Made by a program: the position numbers and the translations under genes
NCBI GenBank assembly: GCA_002751075.1
Contig: NAOQ01000108.1
Location: forward strand, 3,408-28,338
From: Ichthyophonus hoferi
Lineage: Eukaryota > Opisthokonta > Ichthyosporea > Ichthyophonida > Ichthyophonidae
Direction of reading: 5' to 3'
Length of the DNA stretch: 24,931 nt
Shown: piece by piece, positions 8,111 to 18,840 of the stretch
Numbering within the stretch: position 1 is the first letter of the stretch
Layout: every line of letters begins with the position of its first letter
Notes under the pieces: model-generated
What the model was told of the DNA's origin: nothing
Seen by the model: the letters and a program-made list of their open reading frames with translations, nothing else
Database searches by the model: none

Positions 8111-11100
8111 GTATTTTACTATACAGCGGCGCGTGGTTTAGGGTTGTACATTGAACTTGAGAATATTTATTTTCATTTTTACTTTGTCTTTATATAGTTA
8201 CTTAAGTTTTTGTTCCAGTTTGAATATTTATCTATTGATCTTCTAATAATTCTTTGCTAAAAAGAAAAAAATAAATCTCTGTGTTGTTTTTCTCTTTGCC
8301 CTCTGCTCTTCCGTATTAATGTCTTTCATCTTTTAAAATAAAAATATATCCCCCTCCTCCTCCTCGTCATCCTATATATATATATATATATATTGTCGTT
8401 TGTGTGCTTGCTTACTTTTTCTATCTGCTTTTACTTACATTATCTAACTTTCTATTCTATATTAACTATTTATTTTTTTCCTCGTAACGAACCTCCACAT
8501 TAAATAAACATAAATCATCATATGCTATCTTACCTTACGTCCTCCATTGTCTTGCTCTCTCCCTATGTCCTGTTTCTATCCTTTTTTTCCCCCCTCCAAC
8601 ACTATAGATGCATACATACTTATTTTCTTTATGCATATATAATAATATTATGGTAAAGATTTCTGGGTACTATTCTCATATCCCCATTTTCTAAACCTCT
8701 AAAATTATCTTTAATTATAATTTTCTGTTTGACATTTATAAAAATTTAAACTATTGGTTCATGTGAGTTGTTATAATTTCAATATTAAATTTTTTGTGTA
8801 TAGATAGTTGTATTAATACACATAAATACATGTACTTATATACGTATATGTATCTTTATTGTAGGCATAGTTATGTAAGGTTGTGGATGTATGTATATGC
8901 AGTTACATGGCAATATAATAATTATAACTATGTACGATGTATGGTTGCAGATCATGGTAGGGCCCTACCCCTTACCGTTTTCCCCAGAGGAGATAGAGAG
9001 GATGGATGCCAAACAGATATTTGAAGTAGCCACTACACTCCGTGCCTTGGTAAGCCTATTTACTTATTAGTGTTGTTATGGAAACAAAGGGGGTAACAAC
9101 TTTTAAGGATATATTATCAGTGGTATTCATGGAGATGGTGAGAGAGATTTTAATGGTACAAGGTGATAGGTGTATATGAATATATGTATTGTTATGTTGG
9201 GCCAATAAAATCTTACTGTGGTGTCACAAGGGGCCTGTTATAGGATATAGTGATTTTATGTATTTTAAGCAATAGCTCGATATTTTTATCATAGGTGGGT
9301 TAGTATGTAGACATAGTGGTTGGTGTATGATCACTGTAGGTGTTGTTATTTACATGATTGAATGTTTCATACTTATATATAACAAACCAACAGGCCAACA
9401 TACTTAGCAATGCATACCTCTTTTAGCTGTGTATATGTATATATTGCTCTTGAATACGTTAATTTTTCCAATTGATTCACTTGCTATATAATAATGGTCT
9501 AACCTAACCCTCATATATACCTACCTTTTACTATCCTTATAGCATACATCCTGTTCACAAGATATTGAAGTCAGACAAAGCCAGCATCAGTATTACCCCC
9601 CGCCCGTACCCTCGTCCACTCTGCCACACTTCCAAAGCATTACAAACATTTTTTATACACTTTGAATATGCATACGTATATACACGTATACTAACATGCA
9701 TACTATCATACATACACATCACACATGATAGTATACATCTCCCTTCATCAATTGAGTTTTTGTTGATTTTCTTTTAATTTTTAATGTTGATTTTAAGCAT
9801 ACTCTCTCTTCTTGTCCTATTCTCAGACAAGTTACCTATATATAATCTAGCCGGTTTTCTCACGTTTTCTATTATAATTTACTAAGCAATTGTATTAATA
9901 TGTTAAAATTTTATTTTATTTTCAGCTTAATTGTTCCATGTATTTGTTTGCCAGCCATTAATAATATGATTTTCTTATTGGCATTTTATCATTCATACTG
10001 ATAAGCACACTATTTTTTGTTCAACTTGGCACTCTCTTATTGTATGGAAATCTCCCTCCAGGCGACCTCTTCCGGGGTCTGAATTAAAGCGGCTATTACA
10101 GACCAAGAAAGCTATAGAACAGGCCTATGCGCTACTTACCGAGGCACATACTAGAAAGAAGGCATTGGTAGTCAATCCTGCCGCTGCACATACCCAAGAG
10201 CAGACCCAGACCCAACCACAGCCCCCACAGACAACTGACCAACCACCTGCACCTACTGTGGAAGAGCCACCGCCAGAAGAAGAGGTATGATTGGATGATT
10301 AGTATGGTTGGTATGTGGGGTATGATTGGTATTGTGTAAGGCTATATTAGGTGATATCAATGACGTTGGTTATTGGAAGGCATGAGAACAATAAATTTTA
10401 AATTATATGAATATATCATGTAAAACACATTGAAGATTGTGGCTGGGTTATGAAAGGTTAATCCGGCCTACGTATACCTACACATAAACTTGGATTATTA
10501 ATAGACATATATTGTTGTACATGGCAACTTACTTAGCTATTGTTACTACTGGTTTGTATACCCGCATATTATTTATTTGATTACATGGCTATATATGGTA
10601 GTTGAGATCTTAGCGCCTACCAATGGTTAACTTTGAATACGATAGTGAGTTGGAGCAGCTTGTGGTATGATTCGTTCATTTACCATTCTCATATTCTTAT
10701 TGGTCATATTATAAAAGCCCTGTAAGGTTTTAATCTTGCTTTTCTATTTCTCCATAACAAGAAACAGAATAGTTCCATTATAAACATATTATAATAGACA
10801 CCATTGGAAATATTTAGTGTTATTAAAAATTAACGTCTCTATGTGTTCTTACAATATGTTTGGACAGTTTATTATCTTGGCAAAACGGTCTATCTATAAT
10901 GATTATTTAGATGGTGAGAAATAGTAAACCGAAAATACCTGATTGAAAAATCTTTCATGTTAGTGAAAAAACAGAAATGCTTGTATAACAACTATGCATT
11001 TTAATTAATAATTAATTAACAATTATAATATTGTGCAAAGGAAGAGAAAACCATGCAACAATCTAGAGTAAAGCCCTCTGGAACAGATGATATTATTGAT

Positions 11101-12888
11101 CCTGTTATATCTAAAAAGTAAGTCTGTGACTAATAATGAACATGTTATGTATTTATGTATATATGTTTGTTTGCTTATTTGCTAACGGTATGATGATTAA
11201 ATTTAAACCATTTAATTATAATTTATACTCCTCTCCTGTTCTGTTTTTGTATTTTTCATTTCAAATTTACACACATTCTATGCCTTGCACTTCATACAAC
11301 ATACAATATGTATCTACTCATTCAATACCACTATTAATACCTTGTTCCTTCGTCTCCCCCTGAGAATTTATATCTCTTGTGCATGCGTTTGTCGATCTTG
11401 ATTGACTATGATTGCTATGACCCGTGGGCACACTTAATTTTATTCGGTTTCAAAAAAAATAAATCAAAAAAAATAAAAAAATGAACAAATGCGAAAGAAA
11501 AAAGAGAATTTACATGATCTATCGAGGAACCTATTTTAATCTATTACTTTTTGATTTCTTCTCTATGCATTTAATACTTTGGATGTAACTTTTGATACTG
11601 CGTCTGCCTTTGTTGAATATGACGTGAATATGACGGACTATAGTGGAAGGTGAATGGTCATATAACAAAGATATTAAAATGTGAGTGAGAGATGGTATAT
11701 AATATATTTCTTCTTTACAGAAAACTTCAAGAATTGGCTACTCAAATAGACCCTAATATTGTATTGACTGAAGAGGTTGAAGATGTAGGCTATTTTTTTA
11801 TGTGATACCCTCCTATCTGCTCTAGCTCTAACTCTCCCCTCCTCCTTCTCTCCACCTCTCATTCTCCCAATTTTTGTTCCTTTTATGCCTGTATACATTT
11901 TTAATGTGACAGTATTCCTTGAATATGAGTACATTGTACTAACAATGTGCATATGTAAGAGTATTTCTGAGTGTCACGCAAATTATTAAAAAAAAAAATG
12001 AAAAGCACATGCATCCAGCACCTCCTTTCCTTTTCCCTTTCTATGCTGTTTTTTATTAATTGTGTTCTACCTATTCCTGATTGTATTTATAGTTATCTCC
12101 AATCCTTTAATATGAACAGTATTAAAATATATATTCGAACTATAGGTTGTACTAAAATACCAAACTTTAAAGTAAGGAACGATTAAACAAGTACAGGTAT
12201 TTTATAATGTAATGTGCATTCTTTATTTTATAACAAAACGGTTGTCTATCTGGGCAGGGACATATTGGGCTAATAATTATGTGGATAGTGTACTGGTTTT
12301 ACATTGAAGTTGGTGTAAAGTATAAAAACTCACTTTTTATGGGAAATATATCATTAGTCGAACTACCATCTGCAAATTTTATTATTATATATTTAGTTTG
12401 TTTCTCTATAGTGTTATGTATGTTTAAGCACATATACTGGTTGTTTAAAAAACTTAGTTCAATTTCCATGCATACTGCTGACTTGAGCTCATGTATTATG
12501 CAGTTGTTGATTATCTTTGCGGAGGAGTTTGTCGAGGATCTAGCCAAGTATTCTTGTGTTTTGTCAAAGCATAGAAAGGCACCGTGCATTGATGCACAGG
12601 ATGTTGTTGTGCATATAGGTAAACCTCACCATATCCCTTGACTTCTCTCCCTCTATCTATCTATTTTTTATCGTTTTCCTATCTAATTACATATTATCAA
12701 TTACCCCCTTGTAGTCTTTCCTCACACATTACTCATTCTATCTCCATTTATTAGGGGTGAACTGGAACATGCAAGTGGCAGGATTTGCACCTGAAACCTC
12801 CAAAGCACGCCAGGGTAGTACACAAGGGCATCGCAATAGATTGGCTAATGTTCAAAAGGCTGCCGCTAGTAATTCCAATCGAAGATAA
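7895..12888 (+). CDS. TAF12: TAF12-type TFIID/SAGA subunit, 8 exons, 324 aa, complete
   Basis: Exons are 7895-8110, 8951-9049, 9543-9589, 10062-10284, 11041-11117, 11721-11784, 12504-12618 and 12755-12888. All have GT-AG borders with consistent phases, 975 coding bases including TAA. TAF12 pairs with TAF4 in TFIID and with ADA1 in SAGA through its histone fold, in the nucleus. The fold covers about residues 219-295: KKKLQELATQIDPN (helix 1), EEVEDLLIIFAEEFVEDL (helix 2), KHRKAPCIDAQDVVVHI (loop and helix 3), then NWNMQVAGF, closely matching human KKKLQDLVREVDPNEQL and QWNMWIPGF. The N-terminus is Pro-rich (1-72), then come two probable helical blocks (SPEEIERMDAKQIFEVATTL and ELKRLLQTKKAIEQAYALL) and a Gln/Pro/Thr-rich linker (about 165-195). 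Human TAF12 is only about 160 residues, so the first 218 residues are an extension; long N-termini are known in fungal Taf12. The family call is firm; the small exon 3 is the least certain piece. Confidence 0.94.
8111..8950 (+). other. TAF12 intron 1
   Basis: An 840-base AT-rich intron with CTC/TCC repeats (about 8352-8366), a (TA)n run (8373-8393) and a long pyrimidine-rich stretch (8400-8610). No coding block is seen. Confidence 0.75.
8951..9049 (+). CDS. TAF12: TAF12 exon 2
   Basis: Acceptor GTTGCAG|ATC and donor GCCTTG|GTAAGC, 33 codons, phase 0 on both sides. It encodes IMVGPYPLPFSPEEIERMDA and KQIFEVATTLRAL, an amphipathic-looking helical segment not found in the short human protein. 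Confidence 0.85.
9050..9542 (+). other. TAF12 intron 2
   Basis: AT-rich intron of 493 bases; nothing recognisable. Confidence 0.65.
9543..9589 (+). CDS. TAF12: TAF12 exon 3 (47-nt microexon)
   Basis: Acceptor CCTTATAG|CAT and donor CATCA|GTATTA. It encodes HTSCSQDIEVRQSQH plus two bases of a Gln codon. It is inferred mainly from phase: exon 2 ends in phase 0, exon 4 needs a two-base carry-over, and this is the only donor in the block that supplies it. Reading through past 9589 stays open for about 25 codons but leaves the wrong phase. Confidence 0.65.
9590..10061 (+). other. TAF12 intron 3
   Basis: A 472-base intron. Its first part is Pro/Ser-coding-like (9590-9650), so longer exon-3 isoforms are possible in principle. 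It also holds ATAC/ACAT-rich runs at about 9665-9735. Confidence 0.6.
10062..10284 (+). CDS. TAF12: TAF12 exon 4
   Basis: Acceptor CCCTCCAG|GCGACC and donor GAAGAG|GTATGA. It encodes RPLPGSELKRLLQTKKAIEQ, continuing AYALLTEAHTRKKALVVNPA, then a Gln/Pro/Thr linker ending PTVEEPPPEEE. The first part looks helical, the second disordered. Confidence 0.88.
10285..11040 (+). other. TAF12 intron 4
   Basis: A 756-base AT-rich intron with a TTAATTAATAATTAATTAAC block at about 11001-11021. No gene or repeat family is recognised. Confidence 0.65.
11041..11117 (+). CDS. TAF12: TAF12 exon 5
   Basis: Acceptor GTGCAAAG|GAA and donor CTAAAAA|GTAAGT. It encodes EEKTMQQSRVKPSGTDDIID and PVISK, leading directly into the histone fold. 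The acceptor lacks a good pyrimidine tract but is the choice that keeps both phases. Confidence 0.8.
11118..11720 (+). other. TAF12 intron 5
   Basis: A 603-base AT-rich intron with an A-rich run at about 11452-11482. Open frames here are short and anonymous. Confidence 0.65.
11721..11784 (+). CDS. TAF12: TAF12 exon 6 (histone-fold helix 1)
   Basis: Acceptor TTCTTTACAG|AAAACT (strong pyrimidine tract) and donor GAAGAT|GTAGGC (weak). It encodes KLQELATQIDPN and IVLTEEVED, aligning with human KLQDLVREVDPNEQLDEDVEE. Confidence 0.92.
11785..12503 (+). other. TAF12 intron 6
   Basis: A 719-base intron that interrupts the histone fold. It has long open frames on both strands (12279-12503 plus, 12299-12503 minus) without any recognised product. 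A pyrimidine-rich run (11811-11880) follows the weak donor. Confidence 0.65.
12504..12618 (+). CDS. TAF12: TAF12 exon 7 (histone-fold helices 2 and 3)
   Basis: Acceptor TTATGCAG|TTG and donor CATATAG|GTAAAC. It encodes LLIIFAEEFVEDLAKYSCVL, then SKHRKAPCIDAQDVVVHI, the most conserved part of TAF12 (human LLQIADDFIESVV and ARHRKSSTLEVKDVQLHL). Confidence 0.95.
12755..12888 (+). CDS. TAF12: TAF12 exon 8 (C-terminal tail)
   Basis: Acceptor ATTTATTAG|GGGTGA; TAA ends at 12888. It encodes VNWNMQVAGFAPETSKARQG, then HRNRLANVQKAAASNSNRR. The NWNMxxxGF and HRNRLANVQK blocks match human QWNMWIPGF and HKQRMALIRK. Confidence 0.95.
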
Positions 12889-13156
12889 TTGGGCTTTATC
12901 ATTTTATTTTATTTCTGTAGAGTACGAGTATTTTTTATTATTATTATTTTATGTATAGGGATAGGAGGAAATATAAGAAAGAGATTTAGAGGACAAAGCC
13001 ATAATGAATATTTTTTTGTCTTTAATAATTGAACTGAATAGAGTTTACGTATCGAGTAAGGTGAGGTTACATATATAATTAGCGTTGACCGAAATTCAAT
13101 GCAGTGTTTCAATATTTGAATGTATAATTGGGTGCAAAATGTGATTTCCCTGTAAT

Positions 13157-13162
13157 AATAAA
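13157..13162 (+). terminator. TAF12 polyadenylation signal AATAAA
   Basis: A canonical AATAAA about 270 bases after the TAF12 stop codon. It is followed within some 60 bases by a T/G-richer stretch (tttttgtatgg). This is the first canonical signal after the TAA, so the 3' UTR is probably about 290 bases. Confidence 0.6.
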
Positions 13163-13199
13163 GCTCTTGAATACAAACACTTCGCCCTGCATACTAAAT

Positions 13200-15200
13200 C
13201 ATTCTTAATGGTATAATATATTTTTGTATGGCCCAGTTGCTTCAGCTCTAATTATATCCAAATGAGTATTAGTCTGAGTGTCAAATGGTTAAGTTATATA
13301 ATCTATCGCAAGCTTCTTAGTATTACTGCAATATCTCCCATATCCTTTTGCCTAGTGGCCGCCACCAATGCACTTTTAGTCTGGGTATTATGACGTAGAA
13401 TAGACTACATCTTGACAGCACTTGATTTCCCTATTCCAACATGCGGTATGCATTCATAATACTTCCAGTTTATATCCATTTATATACATTATACAGATAA
13501 TTTCATAGCTATGAGGATTGATTGTGGTCTTTATCTAGTGAAATGGTTAGACAATCTGCTGTCAGCCTACGATATAATACCATGCGCCCAGTATGCATGG
13601 AATAATGGAATGGATTGTTTGATCTATGGATTTCTCTATCAATGAATAAAGATTGACCGATTTACCAAGTCTATTAATACTAGTAGCTATATAAATATAA
13701 TGCGTCTGTTTGGGCATGCAACCATATGATTCAGTTTTTATTTGTCTAATATAAATTTATGTATTAATAACTAATCACATTCATATACTGTTGACGATGA
13801 TATATTGTACGATTTTATAACCTTTTATTTTGCTAGGTACAAATGAGATTATGTTATGTAGTTCATCAAATTTAGATTTTAACCTGCAAAAGCAGCGTTT
13901 TTAGAACTAGGGATACTTTAGTTAAACTATTATGTTGCTAACGTATTACTTGACTATCAGCTACAAGTAACAGGGTTCCGTTACCTGCTATTTGTCTTTG
14001 GCAAATGACGGAACAGACTCAAAGCTGTTGGAGCAATATACTATATATATTCTATAATAAAAAACAAATGCTTATTATGAAACAAATATTTATAAATTTA
14101 CACCAGAAACAAAGCTTTGTATGATATAAACCTATAGTCAATACCATTCCTGTTTACTTGGAATAATTTTTCTAATCAGGAGGTAGTTCCAATATCATTC
14201 ACCTATAGACTAGTAGAATGTAGAGTTGATTAGGTTATAAATGATTTATGGCATCAGTTATTTACACTGTAGATAGACTACATTTTGAATTATATAGAAA
14301 GCGTATGCTTCTCTTAATTAAGGGCTAGGTAACCCTTCAGTGCTTGTCGGTTTAAACAGTTTCTAGTTGAGCAGGCGATATCGGTGATAAATGAGGAAAG
14401 TACTTTCACCCCAAATTTAATCAATATGCATTAATGGCATGGAGATATTAATATTTATATCCAATCCGTCTTAGTGAAGAAACGTTAAGATTGTTTTTAA
14501 ATATATATATATATTAATAAAAGGGCACATCTAAAATCAAAAAAAAAAAGAAGTATTGTATTTGACAGACAGTCTTGTTTAACAATCATATATAATGAAA
14601 AATGGCTTACTCTTCTTTTAATAGTCATTTGAGTTCTAATTCAAATAATTTTCTACTGGATATATTCTAAATAGATGTATTAAATTAAATACCTGCAATA
14701 ATGAATAGCTCTGAATCTTAAGTACCCATATTGTGTCTGAAAACGTTGCTAGTAATACATAAGAATGATAACCTTGTTTAAAAGTATGAACTTATCTAGT
14801 TTTATATTTGAAGTTACATTACTTCAAGAATAGTTTAAGAAAATGTGGCGGACCACAGAGAAAAGTTTAGCCTTATTATATCCTGATGATAAACTACACA
14901 CCAAATAAATACTATAATGTATATTATTGTAAACCAAAATAGCCTGCTGTGTCTTAAAATATGAAGCCCTGGGGCAGAATTACGATAAGAAATATATTAA
15001 TATAATAGATATTAAATATATAAGAATAACATTAAAACAATTAAAAAATAAGGTACGGATTCAAGGACTTGTGTCAAAATGCATCATTTTAGAAAACAAA
15101 TAAAGATAATGGGTTTATTTCCAAGGCCATATTAAATAATTTCCGGAAATCAAAAAACTACCATTTAGACCAATTTAAACAAAGAAGATGGCAATAAATT
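13200..15200. other. AT-rich intergenic DNA without a gene
   Basis: No supported coding block, RNA gene or repeat family. The only local structure I noted is an imperfect hairpin at 13975-14014. Confidence 0.6.
13975..14014. repeat. Short imperfect hairpin
   Basis: GTTCCGT (13975-13981) pairs with ACGGAAC (14008-14014), and inside it ATTTG (13990-13994) pairs with CAAAT (14002-14006). It is more G+C-rich than its surroundings. An alternative pairing GTAAC/GTTAC overlaps the left side. Confidence 0.5.
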
Positions 15201-15299
15201 TGCACCTATTTCATAACTGTTGTTTTCTTGACGTTGGTAACCATCACTATTCAATATCTAGATTTAGATCCATTTATCTAGACAACTGCACCGCAAAGT

Positions 15300-15871
15300 A
15301 CAACTTATAAATAAATTCACTTGCAGTGGAGACGAGCAGAATAAACGCGCAAGACTTCTACTAGAGAGTGGAACCCATATGAATATAGTTGTCATCCGGA
15401 AAGAGACATCACAGACGATGCTGTCAACCTCTTCAAAATTATCAATCGGACCAATGATCTGATGATGTTATCAATCTTCTGCTTCTGCACTGGTTTGATT
15501 GTTGTATCCCATCGCAATACGTGCTTATCAAAACACAAAAAAAAACAGCATTTGTTAAGCTCTCTTAGTACATGCCTAGTACATATTGTTGTAATCTTGG
15601 TCTTTGAAGGTATTTTCCTCCATGTTTGTTGTTGAGCTTAGACTATCTGTGAATATTGAATTTCAAATAAGTTGAAATTATCTGATAAAGGAGTTTCAAT
15701 GGAAACTTGGTCTTCGGTTAATAATTCTAAATCAGTAGGAAGGTCTATCTTAGCCTTCTTGTCTTTTGTCGCTAACTGCTTAGAGGCGATGACAGTTAGT
15801 ACCAATCTACATTTTGTATAATTGACAAAGAACGAATTGCCAGACAACTGGTAATAAACATTAAATATCAA
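15300..15871 (-). other. Unassigned coding-like patch, possibly decayed
   Basis: The base composition is less AT-rich than the flanks. The minus strand keeps an open frame at 15871-15641 containing VIASKQLATKDKKAKIDLPT and DLELLTEDQVSIETPLSD; a further open stretch reads VLRWDTTIKPVQKQKIDNII at about 15430-15520. I recognise neither. It could be an old transposon remnant or a fragment of a host gene. No splice structure links it to a neighbour. Confidence 0.25.
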
Positions 15872-15970
15872 TAGATAGCGTAAACAAATTCCAAAAGCAA
15901 CAATTTTCCTGTGTGCTTATTTTTTTTCCGCCAATTCTATTTTTATACCCGAGTCTTGGTTGTATACTTT

Positions 15971-17200
15971 CCATGTATTACAGACCCGTCCGTTTTATGA
16001 AAAAGACAAATCATGAGTAAGCAGTCTGGAGGTTTATCATTTGGCTTATTCTGGGCTAATCCCGTAAACTGGCTTGTATATAAGTAAGTATTTTACTTCC
16101 AGTTGTATCTATCGTATTAAATGTCGTACCGCAAGACTAGTGAGCTTAACATTAAAGTACATCAAATAATTACTTTATTCCCATACTCTAATAAAGTAAA
16201 AATTATACTTACTCAGTTCTAAAAAGCACACATTTAGGAATGGTAACCAATTAACTAGTAGTTAGCATATATAACTTAATCATTATTTATGCATGAGGGA
16301 ATAATATGATAAGAATTTTTTTTCAAGATTAATAATTAATGTTTAAACAGGAGTACTTAATTAATTCGGGCATTTTTTTTAAAAAAACAATAAACATTTA
16401 GTATTAGTAGCAATTGTTATTACATATATGGCCTGGTGACATAGCTAATGCAATCTAATGGTGTTAAATGGCAATCCAAGATTATCTACCTAATTGAACC
16501 AGCCAATGGTAGAGATCCTGCAACTATAAAATAAACCATTTCAGATCATATGTTTTGAGGGATCTAGATAGCATTGCGTAGACATCCTGCCTAAGACAAG
16601 TCCTGCTGACTTATAAAATAGTAAAAACAGGTTTGAGCATATCCGTACTCCATGTATGCAAAGGGACACATTAAAATGTCCCTTAATTCGGTATTCTCTC
16701 TCCCTCTAAACGAATATAGGTCACAGGAACACTCCTATCTCTACTTATTATTTCCAAAAATGAATAACTTGGTTTTAAATAAAAATATGTATTAATGTCA
16801 GTAGTGGCCATGGAATTATTATGTTCATTCTTATTCAATAGCTTATGTCAACTGGGGGCACTGCGAATGTCAAAGTTACCCGTTAGTTTGACGTTTGTCA
16901 TTATAATCAGAGAAGCAGGTAAATGATGCCGTACCACCGAAGTGACTGCAGGTCTTGGTCCGTTGGAGTCAATTGCTTGGGAATTATATACATGTACTGT
17001 AAGTTTCCAAACTAAAATCTAAGTTTAAAACAGAAATTTCTAGTTATTATGGGTACTTTTTTATGTAGTATGAAGGTCTGCAGTAGTTTTAGTGGATCAT
17101 CTACAAACTTCGGAGCCTCCAATTAGGTGTTGTTTAGTATGTCTTGGTAGGCTAGCGATAGAATTCCCTGTTCCGATACGCTTTCAATGAAAGGTTGAGA
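15971..17200. other. Intergenic DNA, nothing recognised
   Basis: AT-rich with poly-T/poly-A runs near 16317-16390. No gene, RNA or repeat can be supported. Some patches (16850-17000) have a more coding-like composition but no identifiable protein. Confidence 0.5.
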
Positions 17201-17224
17201 TGGGTTCGATCTAATAAAAGAATT

Positions 17225-17310
17225 TATGATGATTTTATCCTTAACTGTCTAAAGTATTCTTCTACAACTTGAGGAGAGAATCCGGCCTTAATATGTTTTA
17301 ATGGGTTTGT
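17225..17310 (-). other. Short unassigned peptide-like remnant
   Basis: The minus strand reads PLKHIKAGFSPQ then VVEEYFRQLRIKSS before a stop. The helix VVEEYFRQL faintly recalls the segment near the N-terminal end of the catalytic domain in pogo/Jerky-type transposases, but the match is too short to name a family. Confidence 0.15.
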
Positions 17311-17879
17311 GGTAATAGTGGTGTGAAAGATCAGTGAGAGGGACTGTAGCTGGGTTTATGTGATAGTTTTATTGCTATCGTCAGTTGTCAGTATTTTCAA
17401 CGAAAGATCTGAATACGGACAATTATAGTATCAAAAAAGAAGTAGGCATTGCAATAAAATACGATATCTATAGACAGGCTAAGTACCTTCTAACCATCAA
17501 TGAGAATATATGTATAAAAGATAATGTTAACAAGTTATGAGAAATGCAGATCTTGTTTATAATGCTTTATACGTCATTATCTTATCCATATCTTTATTGT
17601 TTGTTTTTATTCCCTAATCGCACATGTCAACGTAGCTGTATTCCATTCGGCCAAAATAGATGCACTCATACAAAATCTTATTGGCTAGTGCGGCTTATAA
17701 GACTCTTGTGTCATTATTTGGACGGCTTTTTATGTCTGCATAAGTCCAATTGCTCGCTCTCTGTTAATCTATGTTGAAGAATTATTTCATTTAATTCAAA
17801 ATGTACAACCATAAATGTGTGGCTAATACTAGACTTACATAAAAATACTTCCCATACGTTTCTATATACCTTTCTAAAA

Positions 17880-18840
17880 GTTAACTCTAGCAATCTAAAG
17901 CTAGTAGCGAGCAGACTCTAATAAATTCAGTTAAGAAAGCATTGGTGAAGATGTTAATCTTTTGGCCCACTGTAGACATTCGGTGTATCATTATAATACC
18001 GTTTTGTATGGCAATCTTGGTGTAGTAGAATTTCACTTGAATATTACTTAATGTTTCGAGTGGAGTGACATTGTTATTTTCAGTAGTCTAAATTGTAGAC
18101 TGGTTGTCCTCATACAATGGGACTAGCTTAGTGGAGACTCCAAGACTCTCCGGGATGAATGTCATTATTCACATCATTTCACAAGTTGTTATAAATAAGG
18201 CTGTGTACTCAGTTTTTATTCTAAAAGTTGCTCCAATTATCTACTTCTTGCTATTACAAAATACTGTAGAATTTAAGAAGAACAAAACAAAACCTACCGT
18301 ATTTTTTCTTGAATTTACATCCACAGCAAAGTTGGTGTCTGTATAGGTTGTAAACTTCAAAAGCTTATTATGGTAGATAATAACCTTATCCAGATAGGAG
18401 ATTGGGTCTGCTATCATATTCAATACTATCTTCCAATGTGACTTGGAAGGGTTTAAAGAAAATTGGCCTAGGAAACTCACTACAAATGTCATATCTGGAC
18501 AGATTAACCTTGAAACCCATAGGAGACATCATATGGGTATCTGGTATTCCCCTACATTACACTTGGAATCATTGAGGGTGGCTTTGTCAAAAGCTGTGAC
18601 CTAACTGGATTAGATTGATAATATGATATAGTTGGCATTTGCCATGTCATACTTGTGAATAATTTCTCTCGCATGACCTTTTTGAGAGAAGTGAAGGAAC
18701 CATTCTTATTCTTTGTTTTCTGGTATCCAAGGTACTCTGATAGGAAACCCGACTCCTTCACATTAAACTTGCTTTTTATGTTTTTGATGAGGCTATCTAC
18801 TCCAAAGTGACCAGGTACCAGGCCAGCGTTTTTTATTTCT
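17880..18840 (-). mobile_element. Ty1/copia-type LTR retrotransposon fossil (pol, 3' part)
   Basis: Read on the minus strand, the patch shows the C-terminal part of a copia-type reverse transcriptase (a YLGYQKTK block corresponding to the family's FLGIEI region). An RNase H-like region follows with HWK and YTDTNFAVDVNSRKNTVGF, equivalent to the YxDxDxAGDxxxRKSTSG block, and then the C-terminal end of pol. No LTR, gag, protease or integrase was recognised nearby, so only the 3' part of pol seems to remain. It is clearly broken, with several interruptions, and looks old. Confidence 0.7.

Noticed and set aside
7895-8197. Reading the TAF12 first frame through to its stop at 8197 as a single-exon protein
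   Set aside because: The conserved-type donor at 8111 and the in-phase downstream exons explain it better; the sequence after 8110 is AT-rich intron.
12279-12503. Plus-strand open stretch immediately before TAF12 exon 7
   Set aside because: Hydrophobic low-information sequence. The conserved TAF12 alignment and a good acceptor place the exon start at 12504.
12299-12589. Minus-strand frame of 96 codons overlapping TAF12 exon 7
   Set aside because: No recognisable product; its right part is the antisense of the conserved histone-fold exon and the rest is intron.
17201-17215. A GGTTCGATC string recalling a tRNA T-loop
   Set aside because: No acceptor stem, anticodon arm or matching T-stem could be folded around it.
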